Assembly: GCA_030445695.1 (NCBI GenBank)
Contig: JASUTF010000001.1
Span: 1-64,000 of the forward strand
Source of the DNA: Candidatus Iainarchaeum sp.
Lineage (GTDB): Archaea; Iainarchaeota; Iainarchaeia; JAADDC01
Length of the DNA stretch: 64,000 nt
Reading direction: 5' to 3'
The position numbers were made by a program, and so were the translations under genes. A model generated the notes under the pieces. It worked only from the letters and a program-made list of their open reading frames with translations. It searched no databases and was not told the origin of the DNA. Of the stretch, positions 8,054 to 17,241 are shown piece by piece (the stretch's first letter is position 1; each line of letters opens with the position of its first letter).

Positions 8054-9243
8054 TTCACAACACCGTAGCCCACAAGACGCCATCTATTCCCTATCTTCCT
8101 GCTGACTGCTATGGTCGTGCCCTCGGGCACCGTTACCGGCTTCTTCGTTCTTATCGTGAGCTCGTCGCTCTTTGCGGACATGACGATGCCCGCCGCCGGC
8201 ATGGTTCCTATGGCCAGTGCGAGCATCTCCTGGTACTTGAAGGGCTGGTGCTCGACCTTCTGCACCTTGCGCTCCAGCACGTGGTATTCCATGGTGAACT
8301 CCGTGGTGGGCTCTGGCAGGGTACCGGGTTTGGCCACGATCTGACCCTTCATCTTGTCTCCCTTTGCATATGCGGGGTCTATCTCCGTCCCTATCGCTAT
8401 CAGCCCACCGGGTCGCGCCTCTTCCAGCGTGTCTGATCCGGAGGAGAGTGATACGACCTCCGTTATGATGGGCTCGCCTTCCGGTCCCGGGGAGATCTCG
8501 ATCTCCTCCCCCACGCGCACGACACCCTGCTCTATGGATCCGCCGAGGACACCGCCCTTTATCTCTTCCGGCGGGGTCCCGGGCTTGTTCACGTCGAAGG
8601 ACCGGGCCACCCACATGCGGAACGGCTTTGACTCGTCACGCTTCGGCGTGGGTATGAATATCTCCATGGCCTCGATCAGGGCATCTACGTTGATTTTGTG
8701 GTGGGCGGACGTGGGTATGATTGGAACATCTTCGTAGCCGTATTTGGCAAGGAATTCGCGTATCTGCTCCGCATTCTTCTTTGCTTCTTCCTTTGAGACG
8801 AGGTCAACCTTGTTCTGTGCCACCACGATGTTCTTCCTTCCCGTGGCGGTCAGTGCGAGGAGATGCTCTTCCGTCTGCGGTTGCGGGCACGGCTCGTTTG
8901 CTGCGATGACGAGGACGGCACCGTCCATGATAGCGGCGCCGGAGAGCATCACGGCCAGGAGCGTTTCGTGCCCGGGAGCATCAACGAAGGAGACACGTCT
9001 CAGAACCTCCCATTCTGGGTTGTAACCCGTGGTGTATGCCTCGGGCGGTTCCTTTCCGGGTATTTTGGAGAAAATTGCGTCGGCGTAGCCCAGGCGGATG
9101 GAAATACCCCTCTTCAGCTCCTCAGAGTGCGTGTCCGTCCACTGCCCGGTGAGGGCATAGGTCAGAGTGGTCTTTCCGTGGTCCACGTGCCCTATCATGC
9201 CGATGTTGACTTCAGCTTGCCTGGGCTTCTCCTTCGCCGCCAC
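8050..9243 (-). CDS. eif2g: Translation initiation factor aIF2 subunit gamma
   Basis: The GTPase subunit of aIF2 that carries Met-tRNAi to the ribosome. It shows G1 GHVDHGKTTL, G3 DAPGHE, G4 NKVD and two C-terminal beta-barrel domains, ending in SRKIGNRWRLVGYG. The protein is about 397 aa, normal for the family. The start is either GTG 9243 or TTG 9246; both follow a good Shine-Dalgarno (ggaggaga) that lies inside the end of the eS6 gene. No intein is present in the G1 region. Confidence 0.95.
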   Translation of the reverse strand: MAAKEKPRQAEVNIGMIGHVDHGKTTLTYALTGQWTDTHSEELKRGISIRLGYADAIFSKIPGKEPPEAYTTGYNPEWEVLRRVSFVDAPGHETLLAVMLSGAAIMDGAVLVIAANEPCPQPQTEEHLLALTATGRKNIVVAQNKVDLVSKEEAKKNAEQIREFLAKYGYEDVPIIPTSAHHKINVDALIEAMEIFIPTPKRDESKPFRMWVARSFDVNKPGTPPEEIKGGVLGGSIEQGVVRVGEEIEISPGPEGEPIITEVVSLSSGSDTLEEARPGGLIAIGTEIDPAYAKGDKMKGQIVAKPGTLPEPTTEFTMEYHVLERKVQKVEHQPFKYQEMLALAIGTMPAAGIVMSAKSDELTIRTKKPVTVPEGTTIAVSRKIGNRWRLVGYGVVK

Positions 9244-9616
9244 CAAATATCTCCTCCAGCTTCTGCTTACCTTCCTTCACGATCTTCAGGTTGAGCTGTG
9301 CAATATCGAGATCCACGGTGTTCCCGCGGACCGTTTTTCTTCTCCTCTCCCCCTTATACTTCAGCTGCTTCTTGCGGATCCCCGGTCCGGAGCCGATGAG
9401 CACGCTCTTCCTGCCCGTGCCGTGGACGTCGGGGCGCATAGGGAAACCGTCCTTGTCCGTGCCGCCGCGGATGACAGCCACGTATCCCGAGAGCCCTATT
9501 GGGGAGAGGTCCACTTCGTCCCCAATCTTCTTGCCGACGAATATCTGTGCCTCCTCGTCGCTAATCTCCTTCTGGTATGCCTTGCCGGTCTTTGGGTCGG
9601 ATATGACGAGTTTCAT
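9212..9616 (-). CDS. rps6e: Ribosomal protein eS6
   Basis: A 134-residue small-subunit protein. The conserved core includes GFPMRPDVHGTGRKSVLI and RRRKTVRGNTVD. A short C-terminal extension is acidic/glycine-rich (GGGEGEAQAS). It is the first gene of the eS6-aIF2g-PIN operon, and its end overlaps the aIF2-gamma start by about 30 bases. The 45 bases upstream include a TTTTAAA-like TATA element on the minus strand. Confidence 0.95.
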   Translation of the reverse strand: MKLVISDPKTGKAYQKEISDEEAQIFVGKKIGDEVDLSPIGLSGYVAVIRGGTDKDGFPMRPDVHGTGRKSVLIGSGPGIRKKQLKYKGERRRKTVRGNTVDLDIAQLNLKIVKEGKQKLEEIFGGGEGEAQAS

Positions 9617-9661
9617 GGCTATCCCTCCTACCTACGAATGATGTGGGAACGTTTTAAAGGG

Positions 9662-11437
9662 TCATTCCTCCTCCTCGCCGCGTTTCTTCTTCACCTCGAT
9701 GATCTCCTGCAGTAGTTCCACATAGGAGTCCGGGATGAGGTGCCTGTTCTTCAGCAGTTCCCTTATGTGGTCGTTGGGCACGTCCGTATACAGGATATCA
9801 CCCTCGAAGATGTGGCGTCCCACGAGGGGCCCCTGTATTGCCACTGCAAGTTCTTCCCCTTCATATGCCTCGTCGACGCTTCTCTTGTCCTTCTGCATGC
9901 CCTTTATTGTGCCCACAGGTCTGCCATCTGCCCTCATGACCGGATACTTCGGCTTTATGACCCCCGCGAGCACACGAACGCCAACGATTGCCGGATCGCT
10001 CCTGCGGAAGACGTAGCCGTCCAGTATCTTGAACTTGCCCGGAAGTATGAGCTTCGACAGCTTCTCGCGTTTCTCACGTTCCCTTTCTTCCTCTCTCCAC
10101 TGCTCGTATCGCTCCATTATACGGTATACGACGTTCTCCCTGATTATGGGTACGTTCAGCCGGAACGCCTCCTCCTCGACGCCCGGCTCAAGGCCCACGT
10201 TGAACGCGATGATAACGCCGAGGTAGCGGTCCTTCTGCCGAACCACGTGTGCTTCCATCACGTCGTGCTTGCTCACGTTACCTATCTCTGCCTTCTTGAC
10301 GGGGTATCCGTGTTCCCGCAGTATCCTAACGAGTGCCTCTAGCGATCCCAGCGTGTCCGCCTTCACGATAAGCCCTATCTCGTCCGTCTCAAACGATATG
10401 CTCTCCAGCTCCTTTCTCACCTTCTCCATGGCTGCCCTCTTCTCTTCCTCGCTCCTGACCACCAGTATGGGAGACCCCGGCAGGGCATCCTCGATGTCAG
10501 GTGCCGCGATCTTGAGACCCGCCGCCGCGTGGACTTCCTCCACGGACATGAACTTATCCCTCGGGTCGCGTATCTCATCCAGCGGCTTCGGTTTGAGCAA
10601 CGCGCGTATTCTCGTTTCTTTCGGTCCGTTCTTCGTGCCGAATACGATGTGGTCCCCCCTGCGTATGACCCCGTCGTAGAGGATCGTCGTCAGCGTCGTC
10701 CCTATGCCTGTCTCTTCCTTTACTTCGAGAACGACTCCCTTTCCAGGGGCGTTCTCGTCGATCTCCAACCTCTTTTCAAGGTATTTCTGGGCAAGGCCCG
10801 CAATGTAGAGGAGCAGTTCTGGAATGCCTTCTCCCGTCTTTCCGGAGGTTGGTATGATTACGATCTGCCTTGTAAAGTCGGTTACTCTATCGTAGCGTTC
10901 CGAATCGAAGCCATACTCCGCCAAGGATGCCACGATCTGGTATATCTTCATGTCGAGTTCTTGCAGAACGTCCTGCCTCTGCCTTTTGAGTGCAAGCGTT
11001 ATGGGCTCGTCTTCCTTGCTCTGCCAGCCCGTTATTGCGTCTACCTTGTTCGCGGCCACGATGAACGGGACCTTATACGTCTTGAGGATCTCGATGGCCT
11101 CGTGCGTCTGCGGCTGGAACCCCTGATTGATATCCACCACGAGAACCGCGATGTCTGCAATGCTCCCGCCACGCTTTCGTAGATTCGTGAACGCCTCGTG
11201 TCCCGGTGTGTCGATGAACAGAAGTCCAGGGATCTTGAACTGAACGGGGAACATCTTCGCGAGCGGTTCAGAAATCTTCTGGATCACGTCAATGGGAACC
11301 TCCGTTGCGCCTATGTGCTGCGTAATTCCGCCTGCTTCCTTCTTCTGGACGCTCGTTCGCCGGATTCTGTCAAGAATCGTTGTCTTTCCGTGGTCCACGT
11401 GCCCCAGAACCGTGACTATGGGCTGGCGTATCTTCAT
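9662..11437 (-). CDS. infB: Translation initiation factor aIF5B (IF2-like)
   Basis: GTPase that promotes ribosomal subunit joining. From ATG 11437 it begins KIRQPIVTVLGHVDHGKTT (G1), followed by DTPGHEAFTNLRKRGG (G3) and NKVD (G4), an EF-Tu-like domain 2, the domain-3 alpha/beta/alpha segment (KADTLGSLEALVRIL) and a C-terminal barrel (VGVRVLAGVIKPKYPVM). At about 591 aa it is the short archaeal form with no N-terminal extension and no intein. A minus-strand TATA (ttttataat, ~11473-11481) overlaps the end of the VapC gene. Confidence 0.96.
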   Translation of the reverse strand: MKIRQPIVTVLGHVDHGKTTILDRIRRTSVQKKEAGGITQHIGATEVPIDVIQKISEPLAKMFPVQFKIPGLLFIDTPGHEAFTNLRKRGGSIADIAVLVVDINQGFQPQTHEAIEILKTYKVPFIVAANKVDAITGWQSKEDEPITLALKRQRQDVLQELDMKIYQIVASLAEYGFDSERYDRVTDFTRQIVIIPTSGKTGEGIPELLLYIAGLAQKYLEKRLEIDENAPGKGVVLEVKEETGIGTTLTTILYDGVIRRGDHIVFGTKNGPKETRIRALLKPKPLDEIRDPRDKFMSVEEVHAAAGLKIAAPDIEDALPGSPILVVRSEEEKRAAMEKVRKELESISFETDEIGLIVKADTLGSLEALVRILREHGYPVKKAEIGNVSKHDVMEAHVVRQKDRYLGVIIAFNVGLEPGVEEEAFRLNVPIIRENVVYRIMERYEQWREEEREREKREKLSKLILPGKFKILDGYVFRRSDPAIVGVRVLAGVIKPKYPVMRADGRPVGTIKGMQKDKRSVDEAYEGEELAVAIQGPLVGRHIFEGDILYTDVPNDHIRELLKNRHLIPDSYVELLQEIIEVKKKRGEEEE

Positions 11438-11476
11438 GAGAATCACCCCGGAATAAGAAGAATTGGTGCGATTGTT

Positions 11477-11845
11477 TTATAATCGGCGTGTGGGGTCGTA
11501 GAGTTTCAGCCCGTATCGTTCGAACTGCTGGAAGTGCTTTCTATTGTTGGTCCAGATGGGTACTTTGTTAGCTATGGATATTCCAGCAATTATGATATCT
11601 GCATCTGCCACGATGTTCCCCTCTTTCTTTAAATCCTGCCAAATCCTCGCGGATATTCGTATGGATTGCGGTGTTTCCTGCAGTATTACGAAATCTCTTT
11701 CTAAAATCTCTGCAGCAGCACCCACATCTTTTGCACCGCGCAGGAATTCGTAGAGTGTGATTGTGGTTATGGCTAACGGCTCTCTTGGTGGTTCGACATG
11801 CCCCTTTATCATCTCGATGAGCACGTCTGTGTCTATTAGAATCAT
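11477..11845 (-). CDS. vapC: VapC-type PIN-domain toxin
   Basis: A 122-residue type II toxin ribonuclease. It has the PIN acidic set: LIDTDVLIEMI at the N terminus, TTITLYEFLRG, and ADADIIIAGISIA before a C-terminal TNNRKHF. Its ATG overlaps the stop of the upstream antitoxin gene as ATGA, the classical vapBC arrangement. Codon and base composition are more AT-rich than the neighbouring aIF5B and NDK genes, which suggests lateral gain. Confidence 0.9.
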   Translation of the reverse strand: MILIDTDVLIEMIKGHVEPPREPLAITTITLYEFLRGAKDVGAAAEILERDFVILQETPQSIRISARIWQDLKKEGNIVADADIIIAGISIANKVPIWTNNRKHFQQFERYGLKLYDPTRRL

Positions 11846-12039
11846 CGCGCCCACGTCTCCGCTCTTTCTATTTTATCTGTATCCACGAGTTCTCTCAGCA
11901 GTTTCAAATCCTTTTTCAGCTCTTTTCGCTTCAGTTCCGCCAGCTCCAGAAGGAATTCGTCCCAAGTCCTGTTTCCCTTGAGCGGTTCCAGAATTTTTCG
12001 TGTTTCTTTCCGAATGGGTATTGTGGTAATTGTTGCCAT
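11842..12039 (-). CDS. vapB: VapB-type antitoxin
   Basis: A 65-residue protein expected to bind and inhibit the adjacent VapC and to repress the operon. It starts TTIPIRKETRKILEPLK, an AbrB/RHH-like N terminus common in archaeal VapB (arCOG-type) antitoxins, followed by a charged helix rich in Lys/Glu (LAELKRKELKKDLKLLREL). I use ATG 12039; an earlier ATG at 12060 would add seven residues that include no conserved feature. A TATA-like tataatta lies immediately upstream. Confidence 0.8.
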   Translation of the reverse strand: MATITTIPIRKETRKILEPLKGNRTWDEFLLELAELKRKELKKDLKLLRELVDTDKIERAETWAR

Positions 12040-12081
12040 GGTATAATTATGCAATTGCAAAATTAAAAAATTGTGGGGGGA

Positions 12082-12879
12082 TCAGAACTCCCCCAGCATC
12101 TCCTCGTAGAGCGTTGTGTATTCGGGGTATAACTCGTCCTCGCTGAAGAGTTCCTTGATCTCCCTCTCAGCGCCCTCGCTGTCGGAGGCGTGGACCACGT
12201 TGTATATGCTTCTCGTCTGCAGGTTTGCCAGTTCGTAGTCGTCGCAGGCGAAGTCGCCGCGTATGGTCCCCGGGGCTGCCCTTGACGGCGCTGTATCCCC
12301 TACGATGGCACGGACCTTCCCTATGGCCCTCGGGCCTTCGATGACCATGGCGACGATGGGCGCGCTGGTCACGTATCGCCTCAGCGCCTCCAGGATGGCC
12401 TTACCGTACTCCTCCTCCTTCCACGGGAACTCCTGACCGCGCTCAAGGAACGCCTTCTTCGCCTTCTCACCGATCTTTACTGCCATCTCGTCGGGGTAGT
12501 GCTTCTTTGCCCACTCCTCGTCGAGCCAGACCATTTTAAGCCCTATGATCTTCAGACCCGCCTTCTCTATGCGCGAGATCACCTCTCCAATCAGGCCCCT
12601 GCGAACGCCGTCCGGCTTGACGAAGAGCAGCGTCCTCTCAACGCCGGGCTTCTTCTTTTTTCTCTTTGACCGCTTCTTCTTTGCGGGCTTCTGTGCCTCC
12701 ATCTCTGCCCTCGTGAGCTCGTAGAGCGCCTTCATGATCCCGTAGAGCGCCTCCACTTCGTCCTCCGCGTTCCGAGAGAAGCGTATGTCATACTTCTCCC
12801 TCAGTTCCTTCGCCATCCGCAGAAGTTCAAGGTACATCTCCCTTCTGTCCATCTCCTTGGGGAGGAAGACCGTGGGCAT
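12082..12879 (-). CDS. ndk: Nucleoside diphosphate kinase with N-terminal extension
   Basis: Transfers gamma-phosphate between NTPs and NDPs through a phosphohistidine. The catalytic domain (from about residue 82) has FVKPDGVRRGLIGE, and the active-site H230 in NVVHASDSEG. Two features are unusual: an ~80-residue N-terminal helical, charged region ending in a Lys/Arg cluster (KKKRSKRKKKK), and an insertion of about 20 residues between HYPDE and the RRYVTSAPIVAMVIEG strand. Total length is 265 aa versus ~150 for typical NDK. A Shine-Dalgarno GGTGA sits five bases before ATG 12879 and decides that start. Confidence 0.9.
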   Translation of the reverse strand: MPTVFLPKEMDRREMYLELLRMAKELREKYDIRFSRNAEDEVEALYGIMKALYELTRAEMEAQKPAKKKRSKRKKKKPGVERTLLFVKPDGVRRGLIGEVISRIEKAGLKIIGLKMVWLDEEWAKKHYPDEMAVKIGEKAKKAFLERGQEFPWKEEEYGKAILEALRRYVTSAPIVAMVIEGPRAIGKVRAIVGDTAPSRAAPGTIRGDFACDDYELANLQTRSIYNVVHASDSEGAEREIKELFSEDELYPEYTTLYEEMLGEF

Positions 12880-12890
12880 GACCATCACCT

Positions 12891-12912
12891 GTAACTACTG
12901 AGAAATAGTTAC
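12891..12912 (-). promoter_or_regulatory. Perfect inverted repeat in ndk leader
   Basis: GTAACTA and TAGTTAC flank an 8-base loop immediately upstream of the ndk Shine-Dalgarno. On the minus strand it is followed upstream by a T-rich run (CTCTTTTTTATTA) just after the eL24 stop, which could be the eL24 terminator or the ndk TATA region. The hairpin could act as an operator or as an mRNA leader structure. Confidence 0.45.
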
Positions 12913-12939
12913 GGAACAAGGGTAATAAAAAAGAGGGGG

Positions 12940-13137
12940 TTATGCACTGCTCTTCTGGCGCTCCGCCTTGGCGAGGCGGTATGCCTTCGTCCACTTCACC
13001 TTTCTGGGGTTTCTGCCGAGGCGGTAGTTCGCCAGGCACTTGTGGGAACAGAAGTGCAGGACTTTCCCGTCGTTCAGGACGAGCATGATGCCCGTCCCCG
13101 GCTCGATCTCCCTTCCGCAGAACGAACACTCTGTCAT
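12940..13137 (-). CDS. rpl24e: Ribosomal protein eL24
   Basis: A 65-residue large-subunit zinc protein: [15 protein letters not shown] at the start, and [11 protein letters not shown] completing the Cys4 site, followed by the basic [13 protein letters not shown] start at ATG 13137, which has GGTGA five bases upstream; a GTG at 13146 overlapping the eS28 stop is possible. It is the third gene of the eL8-eS28-eL24 operon. Confidence 0.95.
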   Translation of the reverse strand: MTECSFCGREIEPGTGIMLVLNDGKVLHFCSHKCLANYRLGRNPRKVKWTKAYRLAKAERQKSSA

Positions 13138-13142
13138 TGTCC

Positions 13143-13361
13143 TCACCGTGCCTTGATCTCCCTCGCCTCGTGGCGTGTGGACAGCAGGATTACGATATCC
13201 CCTACCTTTACAGGCCCGAGGACGTTTCTGCGCAGCACTCTGCCCTTCTGCGGGCCCTCTAGTATCTTTACCATGACCTGTGTTACCTCTCCGTGGACTC
13301 CCGTGCGGCCGACGATCTCAACGACCTGCGCGGGAGTCCCCCTGGACTCTTCCTCTGCCAT
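13143..13361 (-). CDS. rps28e: Ribosomal protein eS28
   Basis: A 72-residue OB-fold protein of the small subunit. The conserved core is [17 protein letters not shown] and [17 protein letters not shown], ending with the family's EAREIKAR tail. It lies 6 bases downstream of eL8 and overlaps eL24's alternative start, as in most archaea. Confidence 0.97.
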   Translation of the reverse strand: MAEEESRGTPAQVVEIVGRTGVHGEVTQVMVKILEGPQKGRVLRRNVLGPVKVGDIVILLSTRHEAREIKAR

Positions 13362-13367
13362 GGCTCA

Positions 13368-13736
13368 TCACTTCTTTATGCTCTCGATCTGCTTCACGAT
13401 GTCCGCCACGAGATCCTTCGCCTGACCCAGGTCCACGATGGCCACCGCGGCAGCGGATACCTCAATGCCTGCGGCGGATCCGAGCTCCTTCTTGGAGGGC
13501 ACGTATGCGTAGGGGATCCCCTTCTCCTCACAGAGGATGGGCAGGTGCATAACGATCTCTTCAGGATCCACATCCTCTGCGATGACTACGAGCTTTGCCT
13601 GGCCGCGCTCAACGGCCTTCGTCGTCTCGTTTGTGCCGATTCTTACCCTCCCGGTATCGCGGGCAACCCTAACTGCCTCAAGAACCTTGTCTGCAAGTTC
13701 CTTTGGCATTTCAAACCTCACGTAACTCTTTGCCAT
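13368..13736 (-). CDS. rpl7ae: Ribosomal/K-turn-binding protein eL8 (L7Ae)
   Basis: A 122-residue RNA-binding protein that recognises kink-turns in 23S rRNA, box C/D and H/ACA guide RNAs and RNase P RNA. It shows the family stretch [33 protein letters not shown] and the C-terminal [11 protein letters not shown] strong Shine-Dalgarno (GGAGGTG) precedes ATG 13736 by six bases. Its leader carries a short CCCG/CGGG hairpin just upstream (13741-13765). Confidence 0.97.
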   Translation of the reverse strand: MAKSYVRFEMPKELADKVLEAVRVARDTGRVRIGTNETTKAVERGQAKLVVIAEDVDPEEIVMHLPILCEEKGIPYAYVPSKKELGSAAGIEVSAAAVAIVDLGQAKDLVADIVKQIESIKK

Positions 13737-13740
13737 AAAA

Positions 13741-13794
13741 GCACCTCCACCCGGTCATCGGGCTAAGAAGTTTGGATCGGGAGATTTTAAAAAG
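13741..13794 (-). promoter_or_regulatory. eL8 promoter and leader hairpin
   Basis: The minus strand carries a TATA box (tttttaaaat, ~13784-13793), then about 26-45 bases of leader with CCCG-ATGAC-CGGG directly before the GGAGGTG ribosome-binding site. Known archaeal L7Ae genes can autoregulate through leader kink-turns. Here I see no complete kink-turn (no CUGA partner), so this is only a candidate site. Confidence 0.35.
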
Positions 13795-13848
13795 GTAGTG
13801 AGGGCGTTCTGATCTTCCTTTTTATTGTTTGCCTCCTTTTTCTTTGAG

Positions 13849-16800
13849 ATGCCGGCACGCCTAAAGCGACTCACACTAAAGAACTTCAAGTCATTCCGCA
13901 CCGCGAACATCCCATTCGCCCCTGGCTTCACCGGCATCATGGGGCCCAACGGGTCGGGGAAGAGCAACATAATCGATGCCATCGTCTTCGTTCTGGGTGA
14001 GGGCCGGCTCAAGTCGATTCGTGCGTCCCGCCTCACAGACCTTGTATACCACAAAGCGAGGGACGGGCGTGCCATTGTCTCCATGGATATCGAGGGGCCG
14101 GACGGAAAGGAGTACCAGATCACAAGGGAGATAGACCGGAAGGGCCACTCCGTCTACCGGCTCAATGGAAAAAGAACCACAAGGAGCAATGTTCTCTCCC
14201 TCCTCGCGTCCTTTAACATTTCACCCAACGGTTACAACATCGTCCTGCAGGGGGACATAACGAAGGTCGTCAAGATGACACCGAAGGAGAGGAGGACCAT
14301 CATCGATGATGTTGCCGGCGTTTCTGAATACGAGGAACGCAAGCAGGAGGCAGTGAAGGAACTTGAGGCGGTCGAGGAGAAGATAAAGGATGCAGAGCTG
14401 ATACTCGGTGAGAGAAAGGCGATTCTGGAACAGTTGAAGGCAGACCGCGATGCTGCCCTCCGGTATCAGGCACTCAGAGAGGAATTGAGACGTTTGCGCA
14501 AGACAATCCTGCTCGCGAGGCGTGACGAGCTGAACAAGTCCGCGGAACGGATCCGTTCCCGCCTTGAGGCGGTTGACAGGGAGCTGGAGTCCGTCCAGAA
14601 CACGCTGAACGATCTTGAAGAGAGGAGAAAGGGGACGGAAGAAGAACTGGAGCGGCTGAACGCCGAGATACGTGAGATCTACTCGAAGATGGGCGCCGGC
14701 TTTTTGGAGTCCGTCCGGGAAGAACTGCTGAAGAAGCAGGCGCTGAAGGAGTCGCTGGAACAGGATCTTGAGCGGGTCCGCAGGGAGATCATAGACCTTA
14801 CCACGAAGCGTGATCGCCTGCAGTCCGAGAAGGAGTTCATAGAGCAGGAGTATGCAAGCATCCGCGCCCGTCTGGAGGAGAAGAGAACCGCACTGGAAAG
14901 CGTGGATGCCCGCATCGCGGAGATCGAGAAGAAGATATCTGAACTTGAATCGGAGAAGAGGGCTGCCGAGTCGGAACTCCTCGAAGTGGAGCGCCAGATA
15001 GACGAGAGGCAGAAACGCTTCATGGAGATTCGCGAGGAACACAGCCGCATAATGGGTGAGCTCAACACCCGAAAGGAACTCGGCAGGAAGCAGGCAGAAC
15101 TGATGGAGAAGGTAAAGAGGGCGAGGGATGAGCTCCAGAAGATAGAGGCGGAGATACGGGAGCTAGAGAGAACGAAGAAAGAGGTTTTTGAGCTTGAGAA
15201 ATCGCTGAATCAGCAGTACCTGGCGCTTCAGGAGGAGATCAAGGCGTTACGCGAGGAGCTCGGCTCCTACAGGGGTGCGGCAAGTGCCCTGAAATCACTG
15301 GGCGTTGACGTGGAAGTCCTCGAGGCGTTGAAGAGGGCCCAGAGCAGGGGTGAGCTTTTTGGCATTCACGATTACGTTTTCCGGCTCATAAAGTATGACA
15401 AGAAGTATGAGGCGGCAATAGAGACGGCAGCAGGCCGTCGCCTGTTCTACATCGTAGTGGATACCGCAGATGCTGCCGCCGATGCGATAAAGTATCTGAA
15501 GAAGCACAACCTCGGCCGTGCCACTTTCCTTCCCATGGATCGCGTCTCCTACCGCCTGACTGACGTGCCTCACAGCCCTGGCGTTCTCGGAAGGGTGCTG
15601 GACTTCGTGAAGTACGACGAGAAGTATGCAAGGGCCATGGCATTCGTCTTCGGCGACACCCTTGTGGTCGATACCGTGGACGACGCAAAGCAGCTGGCAG
15701 GGAAGTACCGTGCCGTGACCCTTGACGGGGATATCGTGGAACGCTCAGGTGTTATGAGCGGTGGTTCCCGCCGCTCCGGTGCCTCCGTTCTGCAGCTGCT
15801 CTCCGTGGAGGCAAAAAGGCAGGAACTCTCTTCAAAGGAGGCGGAGGCGAAGTCCATTCTTTCCCGCCTGCAGGAGATACGCGAGCGTGTCAGGTCCGTT
15901 TCCTCCCGGCTTTCGGAGCTGAATGCACGGAAGCAGGAGCTCCAGAGGTTCATCGAGTCGGCACCGCTGGGTGCAGAGGACGAGGTCTCCCGTCTTGAGG
16001 CACGCCTCGAGGAGCTTTCGAGGGAGATGGAACGGCTTGCCAACGAGATATCCGATCTGGAGATGAGGAAGGCAGAGTTGCGTCGCACTGTCAAGAAGGA
16101 GGCGGGTTCCGAGGGTGTTTCGCTGTTCGAGGCGCTCTCTTCCCTGCGCCAGGAGCGGGACGTGGTATCCCGCGAACTCCACGAGGTGGAACTGGTTGCC
16201 AAGGAGAAGGAGGAACGGTTAAAATACATCACCGAGAAGCTGGAGGAGATCGCGAGGAAGCTGAATGAACTCGCGGAGAGGCGGGATACCCTTTCCGTAC
16301 AGCTCTCGGAGGTCAGCGAGGAGCTTCAGCAACTGGAAGGAAAGCTTGTTGAGGCGGAGAAGAGGTCAGCTGAAGTAAAGGAGAAGCTGGAGAAGTTGAA
16401 TGATCGCCGTGATGCCCTTGAAACCACCCTCAAGGAGATCCTCAACAGTATCGGCCAGAAGAGTGCGGAGCGTGACCGCCTCTACCGTGAACGCCTGCAA
16501 CTCGAAACGAAGCTTGACTCCATACTCAACAACATCGCCGAGCTCGACTCCGACCTCCGCGAGTATGACGGTGTCGAGCCGCTTGAGGAACTGCCCGAGA
16601 ACCCGGAGGGCCGCGTCGCCGAGATCCTCGAAGAGATGCGCGCCCTTGAGCCGGTGAACATGCGTGCCATCACGGAGTACGAAGAGATGAAGGCGAGGAT
16701 TCAGGAGATTGAGGAGCGGATATCCAAGCTCCGCGAGGAGAAGAGGGCAATACTGAACATGATGGACGAGATTGAGCGCAAGAAGGAGAAGGCGTTCATG

Positions 16801-17241
16801 GACGCGTTCCTCGCCATCCGTAAGAGGTTCAAAGAGGTGTACCGCGAGCTGGAGAACGGATCTGCGGACCTGCGCCTGACCGACGAGGACGACATATTCA
16901 ACGCAGGCCTTATCATAGAGGCACAGCCGAAGGGCAAGACGTTGAAGAACATAGACGCGATGTCCGGTGGAGAGAAGGCGATGGTGGCCATCGCGTTTAT
17001 ACTGGCCATTGCCCTCTACCAGCCGGCGGCGTTCTACATACTGGACGAGCCCGATCAGGCGCTGGACAAGCACAACGCCGAGAAGGTGGCCAAGTATATC
17101 AAGCGGCTCTCAAGAACCACGCAGTTTATCGTGGTCTCTCACCGCGATGCCATGCTGAAGGAGGCGGACCAGATTATTGGTGTGTATATGAAGGAAGATG
17201 GGAGCTCCGCGGTGGAGCTCAAGCTCCCTTCCTCTCCCTGA
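13849..17241 (+). CDS. smc: Chromosome segregation ATPase SMC
   Basis: Structural maintenance of chromosomes protein, 1130 aa. The N-terminal head has Walker A GPNGSGKSNIID, two long coiled coils surround a hinge at about residues 477-647, and the C-terminal head carries the signature MSGGEKAMVAIAF and Walker B FYILDEPDQALD (most homologues have DEVDAALD). ATG 13849 follows a TATA-like tttttattg ~22 bases upstream, consistent with leaderless translation. No ScpA/ScpB gene is adjacent in this window. The last 23 bases overlap the convergent Lon-like gene. Confidence 0.96.
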   Translation: MPARLKRLTLKNFKSFRTANIPFAPGFTGIMGPNGSGKSNIIDAIVFVLGEGRLKSIRASRLTDLVYHKARDGRAIVSMDIEGPDGKEYQITREIDRKGHSVYRLNGKRTTRSNVLSLLASFNISPNGYNIVLQGDITKVVKMTPKERRTIIDDVAGVSEYEERKQEAVKELEAVEEKIKDAELILGERKAILEQLKADRDAALRYQALREELRRLRKTILLARRDELNKSAERIRSRLEAVDRELESVQNTLNDLEERRKGTEEELERLNAEIREIYSKMGAGFLESVREELLKKQALKESLEQDLERVRREIIDLTTKRDRLQSEKEFIEQEYASIRARLEEKRTALESVDARIAEIEKKISELESEKRAAESELLEVERQIDERQKRFMEIREEHSRIMGELNTRKELGRKQAELMEKVKRARDELQKIEAEIRELERTKKEVFELEKSLNQQYLALQEEIKALREELGSYRGAASALKSLGVDVEVLEALKRAQSRGELFGIHDYVFRLIKYDKKYEAAIETAAGRRLFYIVVDTADAAADAIKYLKKHNLGRATFLPMDRVSYRLTDVPHSPGVLGRVLDFVKYDEKYARAMAFVFGDTLVVDTVDDAKQLAGKYRAVTLDGDIVERSGVMSGGSRRSGASVLQLLSVEAKRQELSSKEAEAKSILSRLQEIRERVRSVSSRLSELNARKQELQRFIESAPLGAEDEVSRLEARLEELSREMERLANEISDLEMRKAELRRTVKKEAGSEGVSLFEALSSLRQERDVVSRELHEVELVAKEKEERLKYITEKLEEIARKLNELAERRDTLSVQLSEVSEELQQLEGKLVEAEKRSAEVKEKLEKLNDRRDALETTLKEILNSIGQKSAERDRLYRERLQLETKLDSILNNIAELDSDLREYDGVEPLEELPENPEGRVAEILEEMRALEPVNMRAITEYEEMKARIQEIEERISKLREEKRAILNMMDEIERKKEKAFMDAFLAIRKRFKEVYRELENGSADLRLTDEDDIFNAGLIIEAQPKGKTLKNIDAMSGGEKAMVAIAFILAIALYQPAAFYILDEPDQALDKHNAEKVAKYIKRLSRTTQFIVVSHRDAMLKEADQIIGVYMKEDGSSAVELKLPSSP

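Noticed and set aside
9662-11437. Intein in aIF5B or aIF2-gamma
   Set aside because: GTPase motifs are contiguous and protein lengths are normal.
13741-13765. Kink-turn for L7Ae autoregulation
   Set aside because: The leader has GATGA but no CUGA partner or proper stems, so only a simple hairpin is claimed.
14221-16232. Several minus-strand open frames inside smc
   Set aside because: They are rich in Leu/Arg and follow smc codon periodicity; no start signals or domains.
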